Assembly: GCA_964561105.1 (NCBI GenBank)
Contig: CAZLOH010000013.1
Location: 1 to 64,000 of the forward strand
Length of the DNA stretch: 64,000 bases
Reading direction: 5' to 3'
DNA from: JADLHS01 sp964561105
Lineage (GTDB): Bacteria; Verrucomicrobiota; Verrucomicrobiia; Limisphaerales; JADLHS01
The translations under genes were made by a program, and so were the position numbers. Under the pieces are notes generated by a model. It worked only from the letters and a program-made list of their open reading frames with translations. It was not told the DNA's origin and searched no databases. Of the stretch, positions 17,227-25,259 are shown piece by piece. Position 1 is the stretch's first letter. The number at the start of each line of letters is the position of its first letter.

Positions 17227-17454
17227 ATGACCAACACAAACAACGACAACCACGGACAACTCGAACTCGGACTCAACGGCGTAAAGCGCGCCACCCGGAT
17301 TGCGCGCCGGGAAAATCGCCTGGCTCGCGCGGCCTGGTGGTTCGGCAAAATGCGGGAAGTCGTGAACGGCGCAATGGACTGGCCGCCCGCCAGTCAGCCG
17401 CGCCCGGAGCAAACCTTCCTGCCGGGTGCGTATCGGCAGGTGCAGATCCCTTGA
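17227..17454 (+). CDS. Small conserved hypothetical protein
   Basis: 75 residues. After an Asn-rich start (MTNTNNDNHGQLELGLNG) comes a basic helix RATRIARRENRLARAAWWFGKMREVVNGAMDWPP (key part ARAAWWFGKMREVV) and a tail RPEQTFLPGAYRQVQ. Similar short proteins with a WWF-x-M-R-x-V motif and a PRPEQ tail are recalled from other Verrucomicrobiota, but no function is known. It has no signal peptide or membrane segment. An ATG 15 bases after a GGCAAAAATAGAAAGG purine-rich stretch supports the start. Confidence 0.6.
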   Translation: MTNTNNDNHGQLELGLNGVKRATRIARRENRLARAAWWFGKMREVVNGAMDWPPASQPRPEQTFLPGAYRQVQIP

Positions 17455-17519
17455 TTCAATGGAGGTGTTGCGCGCCGGCCATTGCCCCACAACATCCGCA
17501 TGGCCGGCGCGCACGAATT

Positions 17520-18749
17520 TCATCCGGCCCGGGACGGGTCGAAGCTGATGCCCAGGAACAGGATCGTCCCCGTTGGCCGATGTTCGATGACGAACAGGAA
17601 GGGGCGGTCCACAATCATCTGGAACGGTTTGGGCGGTTTCGCGCGGATGCTGGCGGCCTCGGCTTCGATCCGCGTTACGGCCGCAGCCTCCGTCCCCTTT
17701 TCGTTGACCTCGATGAACGTCTTTTGCATCGCGCCACTGATGAACACCGGCTCGCCGCACAGCGCGGAGAAATCAGCTGCTCCGGCCGAGAAGGCATTTC
17801 GAATTCCCAAAGCCCGGAGGGGCGGCTTCAAATCCACGGCATACTCGAACTTGAAACGCGGCAACACCAGCGTGCCCTCGCGCTCCGTGAATCCGCGCAC
17901 GGTGGTTTGGCGCCAGTGGTCGCCACTCAGGGTCGCGATCAATTGCTCTGGACTGGAGTTGGGGTCCGGCAGGAAAACATACAGGCTGACGTTCCAACCT
18001 TGGTAGGGCAGGCGCACGGCTTGATAGCTGTCTCCCTGACAGTAGGAAAACCTGCCACCCTGAAACATCATCGGCAGGTTCTTGGTTTTTCCACCGCGCA
18101 GATGGAACTCTCGGTCCTTCGTGTTCTCCACCTTGAACGGCTTTGCCCAGTCGCCCTTGAAATAGACAGCGTTGGCCAGGTACAGATAAGTCGCTGGGTC
18201 AATCGGCCCGGACACGATGCTCGGAATCTTTCCGTGCGTCTTTTCCTTCGCCCACGAGTTGATGTGGCCAACCGTCGCGGGATCATTGAAATTCAATGCC
18301 TCCACGGTGGCCTGGTAGAAATCCCGGTTGCAGGCGATGAACGCGGGCTTCACAGGAATTCCCTGCCGATACCAGATGACGTTCGCGGTGTTCAAAATGA
18401 GATTCGTCGTGGTCGCATTGATGGTCCGGCTGAGGTCACGATTCGCCTCGTTCTGCGCCGCCTGGCTCAGGTCGGCAATCCCCAGCGCCTGGCGCATTTC
18501 CGCTTTCGTTTTTCCGCCCGCGCCGTTCTCCACCATCTGCAGCACGGTCGAAACACCGTAAGGCGAAATGAAAATGTTTTGCTCCGGCTGCTCCTGGGAG
18601 ATTTCCGTCAGCAGTTGGAACGCAAAGCCCGTGTTGGCCGAGGTGAGTTCGCCCAAATCGCCCGACGCGGCCGGACTCGTCGCCACGGCGAACAGGGATG
18701 CTGCCAGCAGTTGAAGTGTAAACGTAGCGGCGGACGTTTTTGGATTCAT
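17520..18749 (-). CDS. Secreted serpin (serine protease inhibitor)
   Basis: 409 residues from the ATG at 18749, which gives a signal peptide ending near SPAASG. The serpin fold is clear: ANTGFAFQLLTEIS, NIFISPYGVSTVLQMVENGA, LANAVYFKGDWAKPF, and the C-terminal DRPFLFVIEHRPTGTILFLG. The reactive-centre hinge EVNEKGTEAAAVT is of the inhibitory type (small residues at P12-P9). Counting from the hinge Gly as P15, P1-P1' would be about Ala-Ser, suggesting an elastase-like target; this is inference. Bacterial serpins are uncommon and this one is exported, so it may protect against external proteases. Confidence 0.93.
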   Translation of the reverse strand: MNPKTSAATFTLQLLAASLFAVATSPAASGDLGELTSANTGFAFQLLTEISQEQPEQNIFISPYGVSTVLQMVENGAGGKTKAEMRQALGIADLSQAAQNEANRDLSRTINATTTNLILNTANVIWYRQGIPVKPAFIACNRDFYQATVEALNFNDPATVGHINSWAKEKTHGKIPSIVSGPIDPATYLYLANAVYFKGDWAKPFKVENTKDREFHLRGGKTKNLPMMFQGGRFSYCQGDSYQAVRLPYQGWNVSLYVFLPDPNSSPEQLIATLSGDHWRQTTVRGFTEREGTLVLPRFKFEYAVDLKPPLRALGIRNAFSAGAADFSALCGEPVFISGAMQKTFIEVNEKGTEAAAVTRIEAEAASIRAKPPKPFQMIVDRPFLFVIEHRPTGTILFLGISFDPSRAG

Positions 18750-18920
18750 GGTTGGCCGATAAGGGTTCCGGGCCGAGACTCCACCGAGGGTGCGTGGGTG
18801 TAAAGCCGGAAATCGAAACAGCGCGCCGGGCCGGCGCATCTCGCTTTGTTGCATTCGTGCCGGATTGAGGAGCGGCGGCGCGACGCGGGCGAGCCGGCTG
18901 CGCCTCGCCCGCCAAACCAA

Positions 18921-19007
18921 CGCGCGTTGAACCTCGCGCGGTGGCGCGCTCGGGTACGGTGGACGAGGGCGTCCCCCGCCACTCACGAAGGCGCGTGCGC
19001 TCCCCAC
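18921..19007 (-). repeat. Dispersed palindromic repeat, copy 1 (family B)
   Basis: Read on the minus strand this 87-bp block begins GTGGGGAGCGCACGCGCC and contains the hairpin GGACG-CCCT-CGTCC. It matches 52463-52546 on the plus strand over nearly its whole length, by eye about 85% identical. It lies upstream of the serpin gene, between it and the esterase gene. Confidence 0.8.
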
Positions 19008-19038
19008 AGCAAGAAACCGGGATGCGCCCACGCCGGGC

Positions 19039-19659
19039 CTACTCGTACCCCTGGCGCACGAATTCGCGGATCACGCGCAGCTCCTCCTCACCGGCAATGG
19101 TGTGGGGCTTGGCAAATTCTTTCCACGTCACTTGCAGTCCGGCCGCCTGGAGCTGGCCGATTTGCGGACGGGTTCGCTCAATCGGCACCACGGAGTCGAA
19201 CGTCCCGTGCGTCATCAAGAAGCGTTGTTCGCGCGCCACCGGCGAAAGTTCCCGCAAAGTGACCTCCAGAGCGCAGACCCAACCGCTGATGCCGACCAGG
19301 CCGGCGAACTTGTGGGGGTAGTGAAGTCCCACATCCATGGTCATCAAACAACCCTGCGAAAAACCGCCGAGTGTCGTCTGTTCCGTCGGGAAGCCCTTGG
19401 CGCGTTGCGCGTCGAGCAATTCAAACAGCAGCGCCCGGCTGCGTTGCACATCGGCAACCAGTTTGCCTTGCAAATCAAACCATGAGTAACCGTCGTAGTA
19501 TTCGTCCGGCGCGTTGACCAACAGGTAGTTCAACCACGGCAAACGCATCGCCTCGGGAAACCAGCGATAACCTTCGATGCTGTCGCCGAGGCCGTGCAGC
19601 ATGATCATCAGTCGTTGCGAGTCGCGCGCGACGGCGGGAATCAATTCATGGTGGAGCAT
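19039..19659 (-). CDS. Alpha/beta-hydrolase, phospholipase/carboxylesterase family
   Basis: 206 residues, no signal peptide. The oxyanion segment LMIMLHGLGDSIEGYRW, the nucleophile elbow GGFSQGCLM, the Asp of HGTFDSVVP and the His of KPHTIAGEEE make a complete catalytic triad of the YpfH/carboxylesterase type. The natural substrate is unknown, likely a short-chain ester or lysophospholipid. It stands alone between the serpin and cytochrome genes, all leftward. Confidence 0.88.
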   Translation of the reverse strand: MLHHELIPAVARDSQRLMIMLHGLGDSIEGYRWFPEAMRLPWLNYLLVNAPDEYYDGYSWFDLQGKLVADVQRSRALLFELLDAQRAKGFPTEQTTLGGFSQGCLMTMDVGLHYPHKFAGLVGISGWVCALEVTLRELSPVAREQRFLMTHGTFDSVVPIERTRPQIGQLQAAGLQVTWKEFAKPHTIAGEEELRVIREFVRQGYE

Positions 19660-19713
19660 AATCGAAAGGAACGCCGCTCTTCGATCCGGCGCGATGTTGG
19701 TAGTCGGGTTTCA

Positions 19714-20550
19714 TCAATGTGCCGGGTCGGAGACCGGCGCTCCGGCGAGCGACTCCATCGCCTTCAGAATCTCCGGCGTGGGACTTAATTCCTGAATCGT
19801 TTTATCCGTCGGCGCGCCGGCATCCAGCCACCAGTAAATGACGGCCAGTTGTTCCTGGGACAATTGCGGCTTGGCTTCGGGTGGCATGTGATCGTCGTCA
19901 TCCACCGGCAGGGCCAGGCGTTTCCCCATCAGACTTTCCTTGGCTCCCGGCGGATCAATGAGCGAGCCGTCCTCGCCGCCTTTGAGGAAGTGCTCGCGCG
20001 AATCGAGCCGCAATTTACCCTTGGCTTTGTCCGGGCCATGGCAACTCACGCACCGTTGGTTGAAGATGGGTTGAATCACGGCCGCAAAAACCGGTTGGGC
20101 GGTCATGCCACCGGAGAAAACGGGATGGCCCGCCGCCGGTTTGGATGCCGGCCAGGACAAGTAGTCGCTGCCATGCGTGAGCGAACCGCCGAAATGACTC
20201 GCCGCCACCAACAGGATCAAGGTCGCGGACAAAGCCCAGCGATACAGGCGATACATTCCGCACCAATGCAACGCCAGCAGGAGCAACGTGGCCGCGCCCA
20301 GCGAGGTGCCGAGCCAGCGATGCCAGAACAACGTCGGACCCGCATACTCGCCGTTGCCGGCAAGCAGCCAGCCGCAGACGACGCTGGCCACGGTGAGGGG
20401 AAAGGTCAGCAGCAGCACGATCCGGCTCGCGCCGGTGAGGTGCTGCCAGTGCTGTTTGCGGGCGACAACTTCGAAGACCCCCAGTAACACCAGGAAGCCG
20501 ATGGGCAGATGCACCAAGAGCGGATGAAATTTTCCGATAAACTCAATCAT
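19714..20550 (-). CDS. DUF2231 membrane protein fused to planctomycete-type cytochrome c domain
   Basis: 278 residues. The first 140 contain four membrane helices of the DUF2231 type, beginning FHPLLVHLPIGFLVLLG. The rest is a periplasmic PSCyt1-type c-heme domain with a single CVSCHGPDKAKGKLRLDS motif and the distal block DDDDHMPPEAKPQLS that could supply the Met ligand. Such fusions are abundant in Verrucomicrobiota and Planctomycetota and are presumed electron carriers in membrane complexes. The redox partner is not in the window. Confidence 0.88.
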   Translation of the reverse strand: MIEFIGKFHPLLVHLPIGFLVLLGVFEVVARKQHWQHLTGASRIVLLLTFPLTVASVVCGWLLAGNGEYAGPTLFWHRWLGTSLGAATLLLLALHWCGMYRLYRWALSATLILLVAASHFGGSLTHGSDYLSWPASKPAAGHPVFSGGMTAQPVFAAVIQPIFNQRCVSCHGPDKAKGKLRLDSREHFLKGGEDGSLIDPPGAKESLMGKRLALPVDDDDHMPPEAKPQLSQEQLAVIYWWLDAGAPTDKTIQELSPTPEILKAMESLAGAPVSDPAH

Positions 20551-20663
20551 AGCGCGGACAACGCGCGTAAAGAGTTAGCGAAAGCCGCCCGGCGACTCAA
20601 TCGCAATGTCCGGGAAACTGAGGATTCAACCGGTAGTTCAGTTCCCCACGAAGTCTGGTCAAC

Positions 20664-23642
20664 TCAGGGCGGGTTCACCCGATTACCAGCCGGGTCAACG
20701 ATGGTGGGCGTAATGAACACCAGCAATTGCTTGTCGTGAGTGTCTGGATTCTTCTTGGTTGGGGTGCCGCCCTCGGGTGGTTTGGTGGCGGGTTGGTCGT
20801 TGGTGAGTCCAAGGACGAGCGACCGGCCGTCCCACACCGCAACGCTCGTGGTCACTTGGCGAACGCGCACACGCGGGAGCGGCAAAGTTTCATCGCTTAA
20901 TCGGGGATCGCCGGGAGGCAGAACTTTCTTGGGGTCATCGTAGCCGAGGAATTCGGTCAGGGCGGGAGTAGCGGTCATTTGGATCGTGTGACCATCGGCG
21001 GATACGGTGGGAACCACATCGAGCACGCGACCGAACGGTACGGTCTGCGTTTGAAGGCGGTTCGTGTTCGCAAAGCTGGGGTTGCCGGGCAGCGAGGAAA
21101 TGGGGACGGATGGAGGAAGTTGATAAGTTTCTGCCAGGCCGATCTTACGCATGAGCGACGTGCGAGTTTTCATCATCTCCTCCACCTCGCGCTTCTTGTC
21201 GTAGTAAGGACGGCTTTCCACGAGCTTGGTCTGGTCAAGTTTACGGGCGGATTCCACTGATTCCGTCAAAGTATCAAGTTCTGACTTATCTGTGGCGAGT
21301 TGAACTTCCAGCCTTTTCACGAGGTCGTCCACTCGGGCGTCAATCTTCTCATTCAACAATTTCTGCTGTTCCTTGACGCGCACGTGCTCCGGATGTTTGT
21401 CGCCGAGACCGCTATTCAAGGAGGCGAGTTTCCGATCAGTAAAGTTGAGTTCATTGATTAATTCGTTCAGAGTCGAATCCACCGCCAGGCCAAGCATGCC
21501 CGGCAGCACCTCCCGTAACTGGGTTTTGCTGAGAGCCTTTAATTGATCGAGTTGCTTTTTCCGGCCGCTGTAGATGACTTCACGATCAAGCTTGGCAGCG
21601 ATGTAGCGCCGGTATTCTTCTTCGCTCACCCTTGGCTGTGGGGCGGCCCCCAAAGCGTCGGCGTCCGATATGTTGAGCTTGACGCGCAACTCGGCGAGCT
21701 CCTCTCTGCCTTTGCGGATGACCTCATCCTGCGCTTTGGCTAGTTCCCTAAGCGCCGCCAGATCGCCAGTTGCCGAGTTCAAGCCGTTGACGATGGTGCG
21801 CAACTCGACCGACTGTATTTGCGCCTGCCGCCCGCTGAGGGTGGTAACTTCACCTTCGCTCAGAAGGGAGAAGCCCTTGCGTTGCTCCAAGGCATGGATC
21901 ACGGTCCGATACTGAGGTTCGGTCAGAATGCCCGTGAATGACGGCGCACCGGCGCTCGAATTGGTGCTCGTCGCGGAGTTGCCGGCCGGAGGCGGAGCCT
22001 TGGCCAGGTTGGCGAGCGCGCCCGGATACCAGTCGGCTCCGGCGTCTCCGCGTTCGATTTCGATGAACTTGACCTTGAGGTTGACTTGCGGCGTGGTTTT
22101 GTTGGCGACCTGCAAGGCGGCCTCGATGACATCCAAATCCGCAGCCGTGGCGCGAACCAGTATTTCGCCGGCACGGTCGTTGTAGTAAACGCTCTTCGGT
22201 GGGGTCAATTCCAGACCAAGCGTCGCAAAGAAGCTGCGAACCGCGCTGGTGACATTGGTTGGAGCCACGGGCTGCGAGGTTGCGCTTTGCAGCGCCAAAT
22301 CAAAAGTGTTCGGCTCAACTTTGAACATCCGAGTGAACAAGGCGGACTTGTCGGCCACCGGGGATTGGCTGCTGCTTGCCGGTTTGGCAATAGGCGGTGC
22401 TGGCCGCTGGTTGCTGTGAGTATCCACTCCAGTGATTTCAGCTTTCGGCGAATTGGTTGCGGGCTGTCGGATGTCCTCCACCGGATTGCCTGGGTCACTC
22501 GCGGATGGAACTGGCGCTCCAAGTTGTGGATGGCCATCGAGCGCCAGAGATGCTTTTTGATCCGTCGCTTGAGACGGTGGCTTGGCGATTTGGGCCACGG
22601 CCACCCGTGTTCCCTCGGCGCACAGGACGAGCAGCAGCGTGCCCAACCCAAACGCGGCCAGCATCGTTCGCCAGGTCAATCGCAACGACGGACGATACCC
22701 GGGCACGAGCAGGCGTTGCACTCGGTCCACAAGCGAAGAAGGTTCCCGTCGGTTTCCAAACGCCGGCGCGGCTGCCGGCGCATCCTGCAGAATGCGCTCC
22801 GCCACGTGAACGAGGGTTCGGGCATAGTCGGCCGGCGCGCCGCTCAGTTCGGTGGCCAGCGCGTCGCAACAGGCTTCTCGTTCGCACCGCACCTGATGGC
22901 TGATCCACCAGACGGCCGGGTTGAAGAACAGCAATGACTCGACAAACAGTTGAAAGAGATTGGCGAAGTAATCCCCGCGCCGGATGTGCGCCAGTTCGTG
23001 CAACAGGATGAAACGGATTTGCTCCGGCGCCAGCGTGGTAACGAGGCTGAGGGGAAGAATCAGGGTGGGAACGAGAATGCCAACCACGGCCGGGGAGGTG
23101 ATTCTGTCCGTCACCGCAATCCGAACCTGACGCACCAGGCCAACCGCGCGTCGGGCTTCGCCGAGCAGTTGGGCGATTTGCGGAAGTTCAAGCGGCTGAC
23201 AGGCGCGGCGCAGTCGTTCCGCGCCAGCCACTTTGGCCCCGGCCCGTCCAAGCATGGCAAGGGCACCCATCACCCAAGCGAACGCCAGCCACGCGGACCA
23301 TTTCACTTGAACCGAAGCCGGCGGACGATGGGCCAGCAACGTGAGCACGGCCTCGGGCGGGCCGTGAGGGACAAGCGCCGGCTCAGTTGTTTGAGGCGCG
23401 GAATCAGGCGCGAACGAAGAAGTCGGCGGCGCATTCAACGTCCCCCAGGTGACCAGGGCCGCCGCCAGAATGGCCGCCAGTGCGGCCAGTGAGCAGCGAT
23501 AGCGCACGCGGGGATTGGTCAGTCGTCGCATCGCCAACGCCAGTGCCAGCGCAACCAGCGCCCCCTGCCACAGGGAATGGAGCAGGGTCTTGACGAGTTG
23601 CGTCCATTCCGGCGTGGTGAACCAATGGAGCGGCACGTTCAT
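20664..23642 (-). CDS. BlaR1-type M56 metallopeptidase fused to secretin-like domain with coiled-coil insert
   Basis: 992 residues. Residues 1-340 are a BlaR1/MecR1-like M56 peptidase with N-terminal membrane helices, HELAHIRRGDYF near 215 (zinc HExxH) and EREACCDALA near 254, then a further membrane helix near 325-345. Residues about 430-560 are not a penicillin-binding sensor but resemble secretin N-domains (FKVEPNTFDLALQS, YYNDRAGEILVRATAADLD, PQVNLKVKFIEIERG). Next come LTEPQYRTVIHALEQRKGF and TTLSGRQAQIQSVE, a long charged coiled coil with GLGDKHPEHVRVKEQQ like Wzz/GumC proteins (about 650-850), and a secretin-like C-terminus (GRVLDVVPTVSADGHTIQMT, QLLVFITPTIVDPAG). It is coupled to blaI by a four-base overlap. 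Confidence 0.85.
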   Translation of the reverse strand: MNVPLHWFTTPEWTQLVKTLLHSLWQGALVALALALAMRRLTNPRVRYRCSLAALAAILAAALVTWGTLNAPPTSSFAPDSAPQTTEPALVPHGPPEAVLTLLAHRPPASVQVKWSAWLAFAWVMGALAMLGRAGAKVAGAERLRRACQPLELPQIAQLLGEARRAVGLVRQVRIAVTDRITSPAVVGILVPTLILPLSLVTTLAPEQIRFILLHELAHIRRGDYFANLFQLFVESLLFFNPAVWWISHQVRCEREACCDALATELSGAPADYARTLVHVAERILQDAPAAAPAFGNRREPSSLVDRVQRLLVPGYRPSLRLTWRTMLAAFGLGTLLLVLCAEGTRVAVAQIAKPPSQATDQKASLALDGHPQLGAPVPSASDPGNPVEDIRQPATNSPKAEITGVDTHSNQRPAPPIAKPASSSQSPVADKSALFTRMFKVEPNTFDLALQSATSQPVAPTNVTSAVRSFFATLGLELTPPKSVYYNDRAGEILVRATAADLDVIEAALQVANKTTPQVNLKVKFIEIERGDAGADWYPGALANLAKAPPPAGNSATSTNSSAGAPSFTGILTEPQYRTVIHALEQRKGFSLLSEGEVTTLSGRQAQIQSVELRTIVNGLNSATGDLAALRELAKAQDEVIRKGREELAELRVKLNISDADALGAAPQPRVSEEEYRRYIAAKLDREVIYSGRKKQLDQLKALSKTQLREVLPGMLGLAVDSTLNELINELNFTDRKLASLNSGLGDKHPEHVRVKEQQKLLNEKIDARVDDLVKRLEVQLATDKSELDTLTESVESARKLDQTKLVESRPYYDKKREVEEMMKTRTSLMRKIGLAETYQLPPSVPISSLPGNPSFANTNRLQTQTVPFGRVLDVVPTVSADGHTIQMTATPALTEFLGYDDPKKVLPPGDPRLSDETLPLPRVRVRQVTTSVAVWDGRSLVLGLTNDQPATKPPEGGTPTKKNPDTHDKQLLVFITPTIVDPAGNRVNPP

Positions 23643-24043
23643 GTCTTTTTTCCGTCCTTTCCGCCCGCCTGCTCGTGCGCGGCAAGGAGGGCTTTGAGTT
23701 GATCCAGTTCCTCCTGGGTAACTTCATTGGAATCCAGGAGGCATTGCACCATCGGCGTGAGCGCGCCGTTGAAGGCGTGTTTGAGCGCGTAAAGCAATTC
23801 GCCGCGCTGCGCCTGTTCGCGGGTCACGGCGGTGCGATAGGTCGTGAGCTTGCCGACCTTGGTGGCGCGCAGCAGTCCCTTGGCCACCATGCGATCCATC
23901 AGCGTGCGAACGGTGGAATAGGTCCAGCCGGTGGGCTTCAGTAGTTTGTCCTGAATCGCGGGGGCGGAACAGGGTTCCTCATCCCAGACGGCTTTGATGA
24001 TCGTCCATTCGGCTTCGGTGAGTTCAATGGGCTTGGGCGGCAT
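23639..24043 (-). CDS. blaI: BlaI/MecI/CopY-family transcriptional repressor
   Basis: 134 residues from the ATG at 24043; the frame is open upstream but that part runs through the operator region. The winged-helix domain is evident: IELTEAEWTIIKAVWDEEP, CSAPAIQDKLLKPTGWTYSTV (key part WTYSTVRTLMDRMVAKGLL) and KVGKLTTYRTAVTREQA, followed by a helical dimerisation tail. In this family the repressor binds TACA-TGTA dyads and is inactivated by proteolysis triggered by its M56 partner, here the overlapping downstream gene. Confidence 0.93.
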   Translation of the reverse strand: MPPKPIELTEAEWTIIKAVWDEEPCSAPAIQDKLLKPTGWTYSTVRTLMDRMVAKGLLRATKVGKLTTYRTAVTREQAQRGELLYALKHAFNGALTPMVQCLLDSNEVTQEELDQLKALLAAHEQAGGKDGKKT

Positions 24044-24060
24044 AACGGGCGCATCATCTC

Positions 24061-24101
24061 GACAAGTGTAGAGCAAGTCAAGCGCAATCTTTACATTTGT
24101 A
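24061..24101 (-). promoter_or_regulatory. BlaI double operator
   Basis: Two dyads lie just upstream of blaI: GACAAGTGTA (24061-24070) and TACATTTGTA (24092-24101), both of the ACA-nn-TGT form typical of BlaI operators. Each is followed by GAGC, so the two half-blocks are direct repeats. Their centres are 31 bp apart, three helical turns, which would allow side-by-side binding on one DNA face. Confidence 0.7.
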
Positions 24102-24234
24102 GAGCACGAGGCTGCCGACGGAAGTTGGTTCAGCATGAACCTCGACTCAGATTGGGCAAGCAAGCGTTCCGACCGTGTTACGAGGTTTATCGAACCGCAG
24201 TCCATCGTTCTGGTCCCGGTGGTGACGCCCGATC

Positions 24235-24257
24235 TCCGCCTCCTTACGTCGGCGGCT
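24235..24257 (+). repeat. Dispersed repeat, family A, intergenic copy
   Basis: TCCGCCTCCTTACGTCGGCG followed by GCT. The same phrase with one change (C for T) occurs, reverse-complemented, at 59472-59495 and inside leuS at 35857-35879. It lies in the 265-base gap between blaI and the DNRLRE gene. Confidence 0.75.
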
Positions 24258-24308
24258 CCAATTCAGATCTGAAACATCATGGCTCGCCGCGCCGCGGGGT
24301 AGCTGCGG

Positions 24309-25259
24309 TCAGAAGGTATTGAGCCGATAGAAGCGGTGGGGCTGGCTGATGCTGTCGAAGACTTGAACCGGCGCGGTCGCAGCAACCGGACCAAAATTCG
24401 TCAATGACAACCACAGACTGTTGGCCAGTGAATCGCGATACTGGACGTCGTAGCTTTGCCCCGCCTGAGCGGTGAAGGCGATTTCAAACTGGTCGCCATT
24501 GCGCCGGGCGGAATCAATGCGCGGAGGGGCGAGAAACGTGATTTCCAGAAAGGGCGCGTAGCTCGGGTCTTCGCGCGTGCCGAAACGACGAGCGGTGAAG
24601 TTGGCGGGCTCGTCGTCGCAGAGCAGCATCCAGCCAAAATTTGAAGCGGGCTGCTTCACCCAGGCAGTCACGTCGGCGACCAGTTCCGGCGTGGTTTCAA
24701 AACGATAGGGCGAATCTCCGACGCCATAAATGAATTGGGAGGAACTTTCGACGCTGGAAAAATCCACGTCGGCGGCGCCGCCGGGAACGGTCCAGGTATT
24801 GGTCGGATGAAAAGCGCAATTCCAGGTGGCTTCCCCCGGGGTCGCCGGCAATCCCCGGCCGGGCTGGGTGGTGGGAGACTTGTTGCCCTCGCCCCACGGG
24901 CGCAACATGCGGTGCAAGCCGAAGGTGGTGTTATTCGGCGGTTCATCGGGTTCGCGCGTGACTTCAACTTGCAGCGCCGTGGCGAGGATGACCGAATTGG
25001 TTGGCAGACTGGACAGGTCGAAACGCAGCAGCGCGCGCGTCCGGGTATAATTCTGGGTGGTGCCGGCATTCATGCCCATGAAGCCGCCGAGATTGTTGTC
25101 CGGATTGATTTCCAACAACGAGGTGTCCGCGACGGGTGAAAAAACCTGATCGGCCGCCATCGCCGGCCGGGCCGGGAGCGCGAGACCGTTTAGAATTAGA
25201 ATGGCGAGCAGCCGCCGCAAGTTAAAGCAGACCGAGTTCACCGTGAATTTGTACCCCAT
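24309..25259 (-). CDS. Secreted DNRLRE/CBM96-like domain protein
   Basis: 316 residues from the ATG at 25259, overlapping the 3' end of the DUF1501 gene by 38 bases; a GTG at 25241 or TTG at 25220 are alternatives. A hydrophobic signal segment (LRRLLAILILNGLALPARPAMA) precedes a domain with VFSPVADTSLLEINPDNNLGG, RALLRFDLSSLPTNS and VTAWVKQPASNFGWML, the DNRLRE/disaggregatase-related beta-sandwich pattern. The end, ISQPHRFYRLNTF, is the Verrucomicrobial secreted tail. Likely a carbohydrate- or surface-binding protein, the last gene of the DUF1800-DUF1501 unit. Confidence 0.75.
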   Translation of the reverse strand: MGYKFTVNSVCFNLRRLLAILILNGLALPARPAMAADQVFSPVADTSLLEINPDNNLGGFMGMNAGTTQNYTRTRALLRFDLSSLPTNSVILATALQVEVTREPDEPPNNTTFGLHRMLRPWGEGNKSPTTQPGRGLPATPGEATWNCAFHPTNTWTVPGGAADVDFSSVESSSQFIYGVGDSPYRFETTPELVADVTAWVKQPASNFGWMLLCDDEPANFTARRFGTREDPSYAPFLEITFLAPPRIDSARRNGDQFEIAFTAQAGQSYDVQYRDSLANSLWLSLTNFGPVAATAPVQVFDSISQPHRFYRLNTF

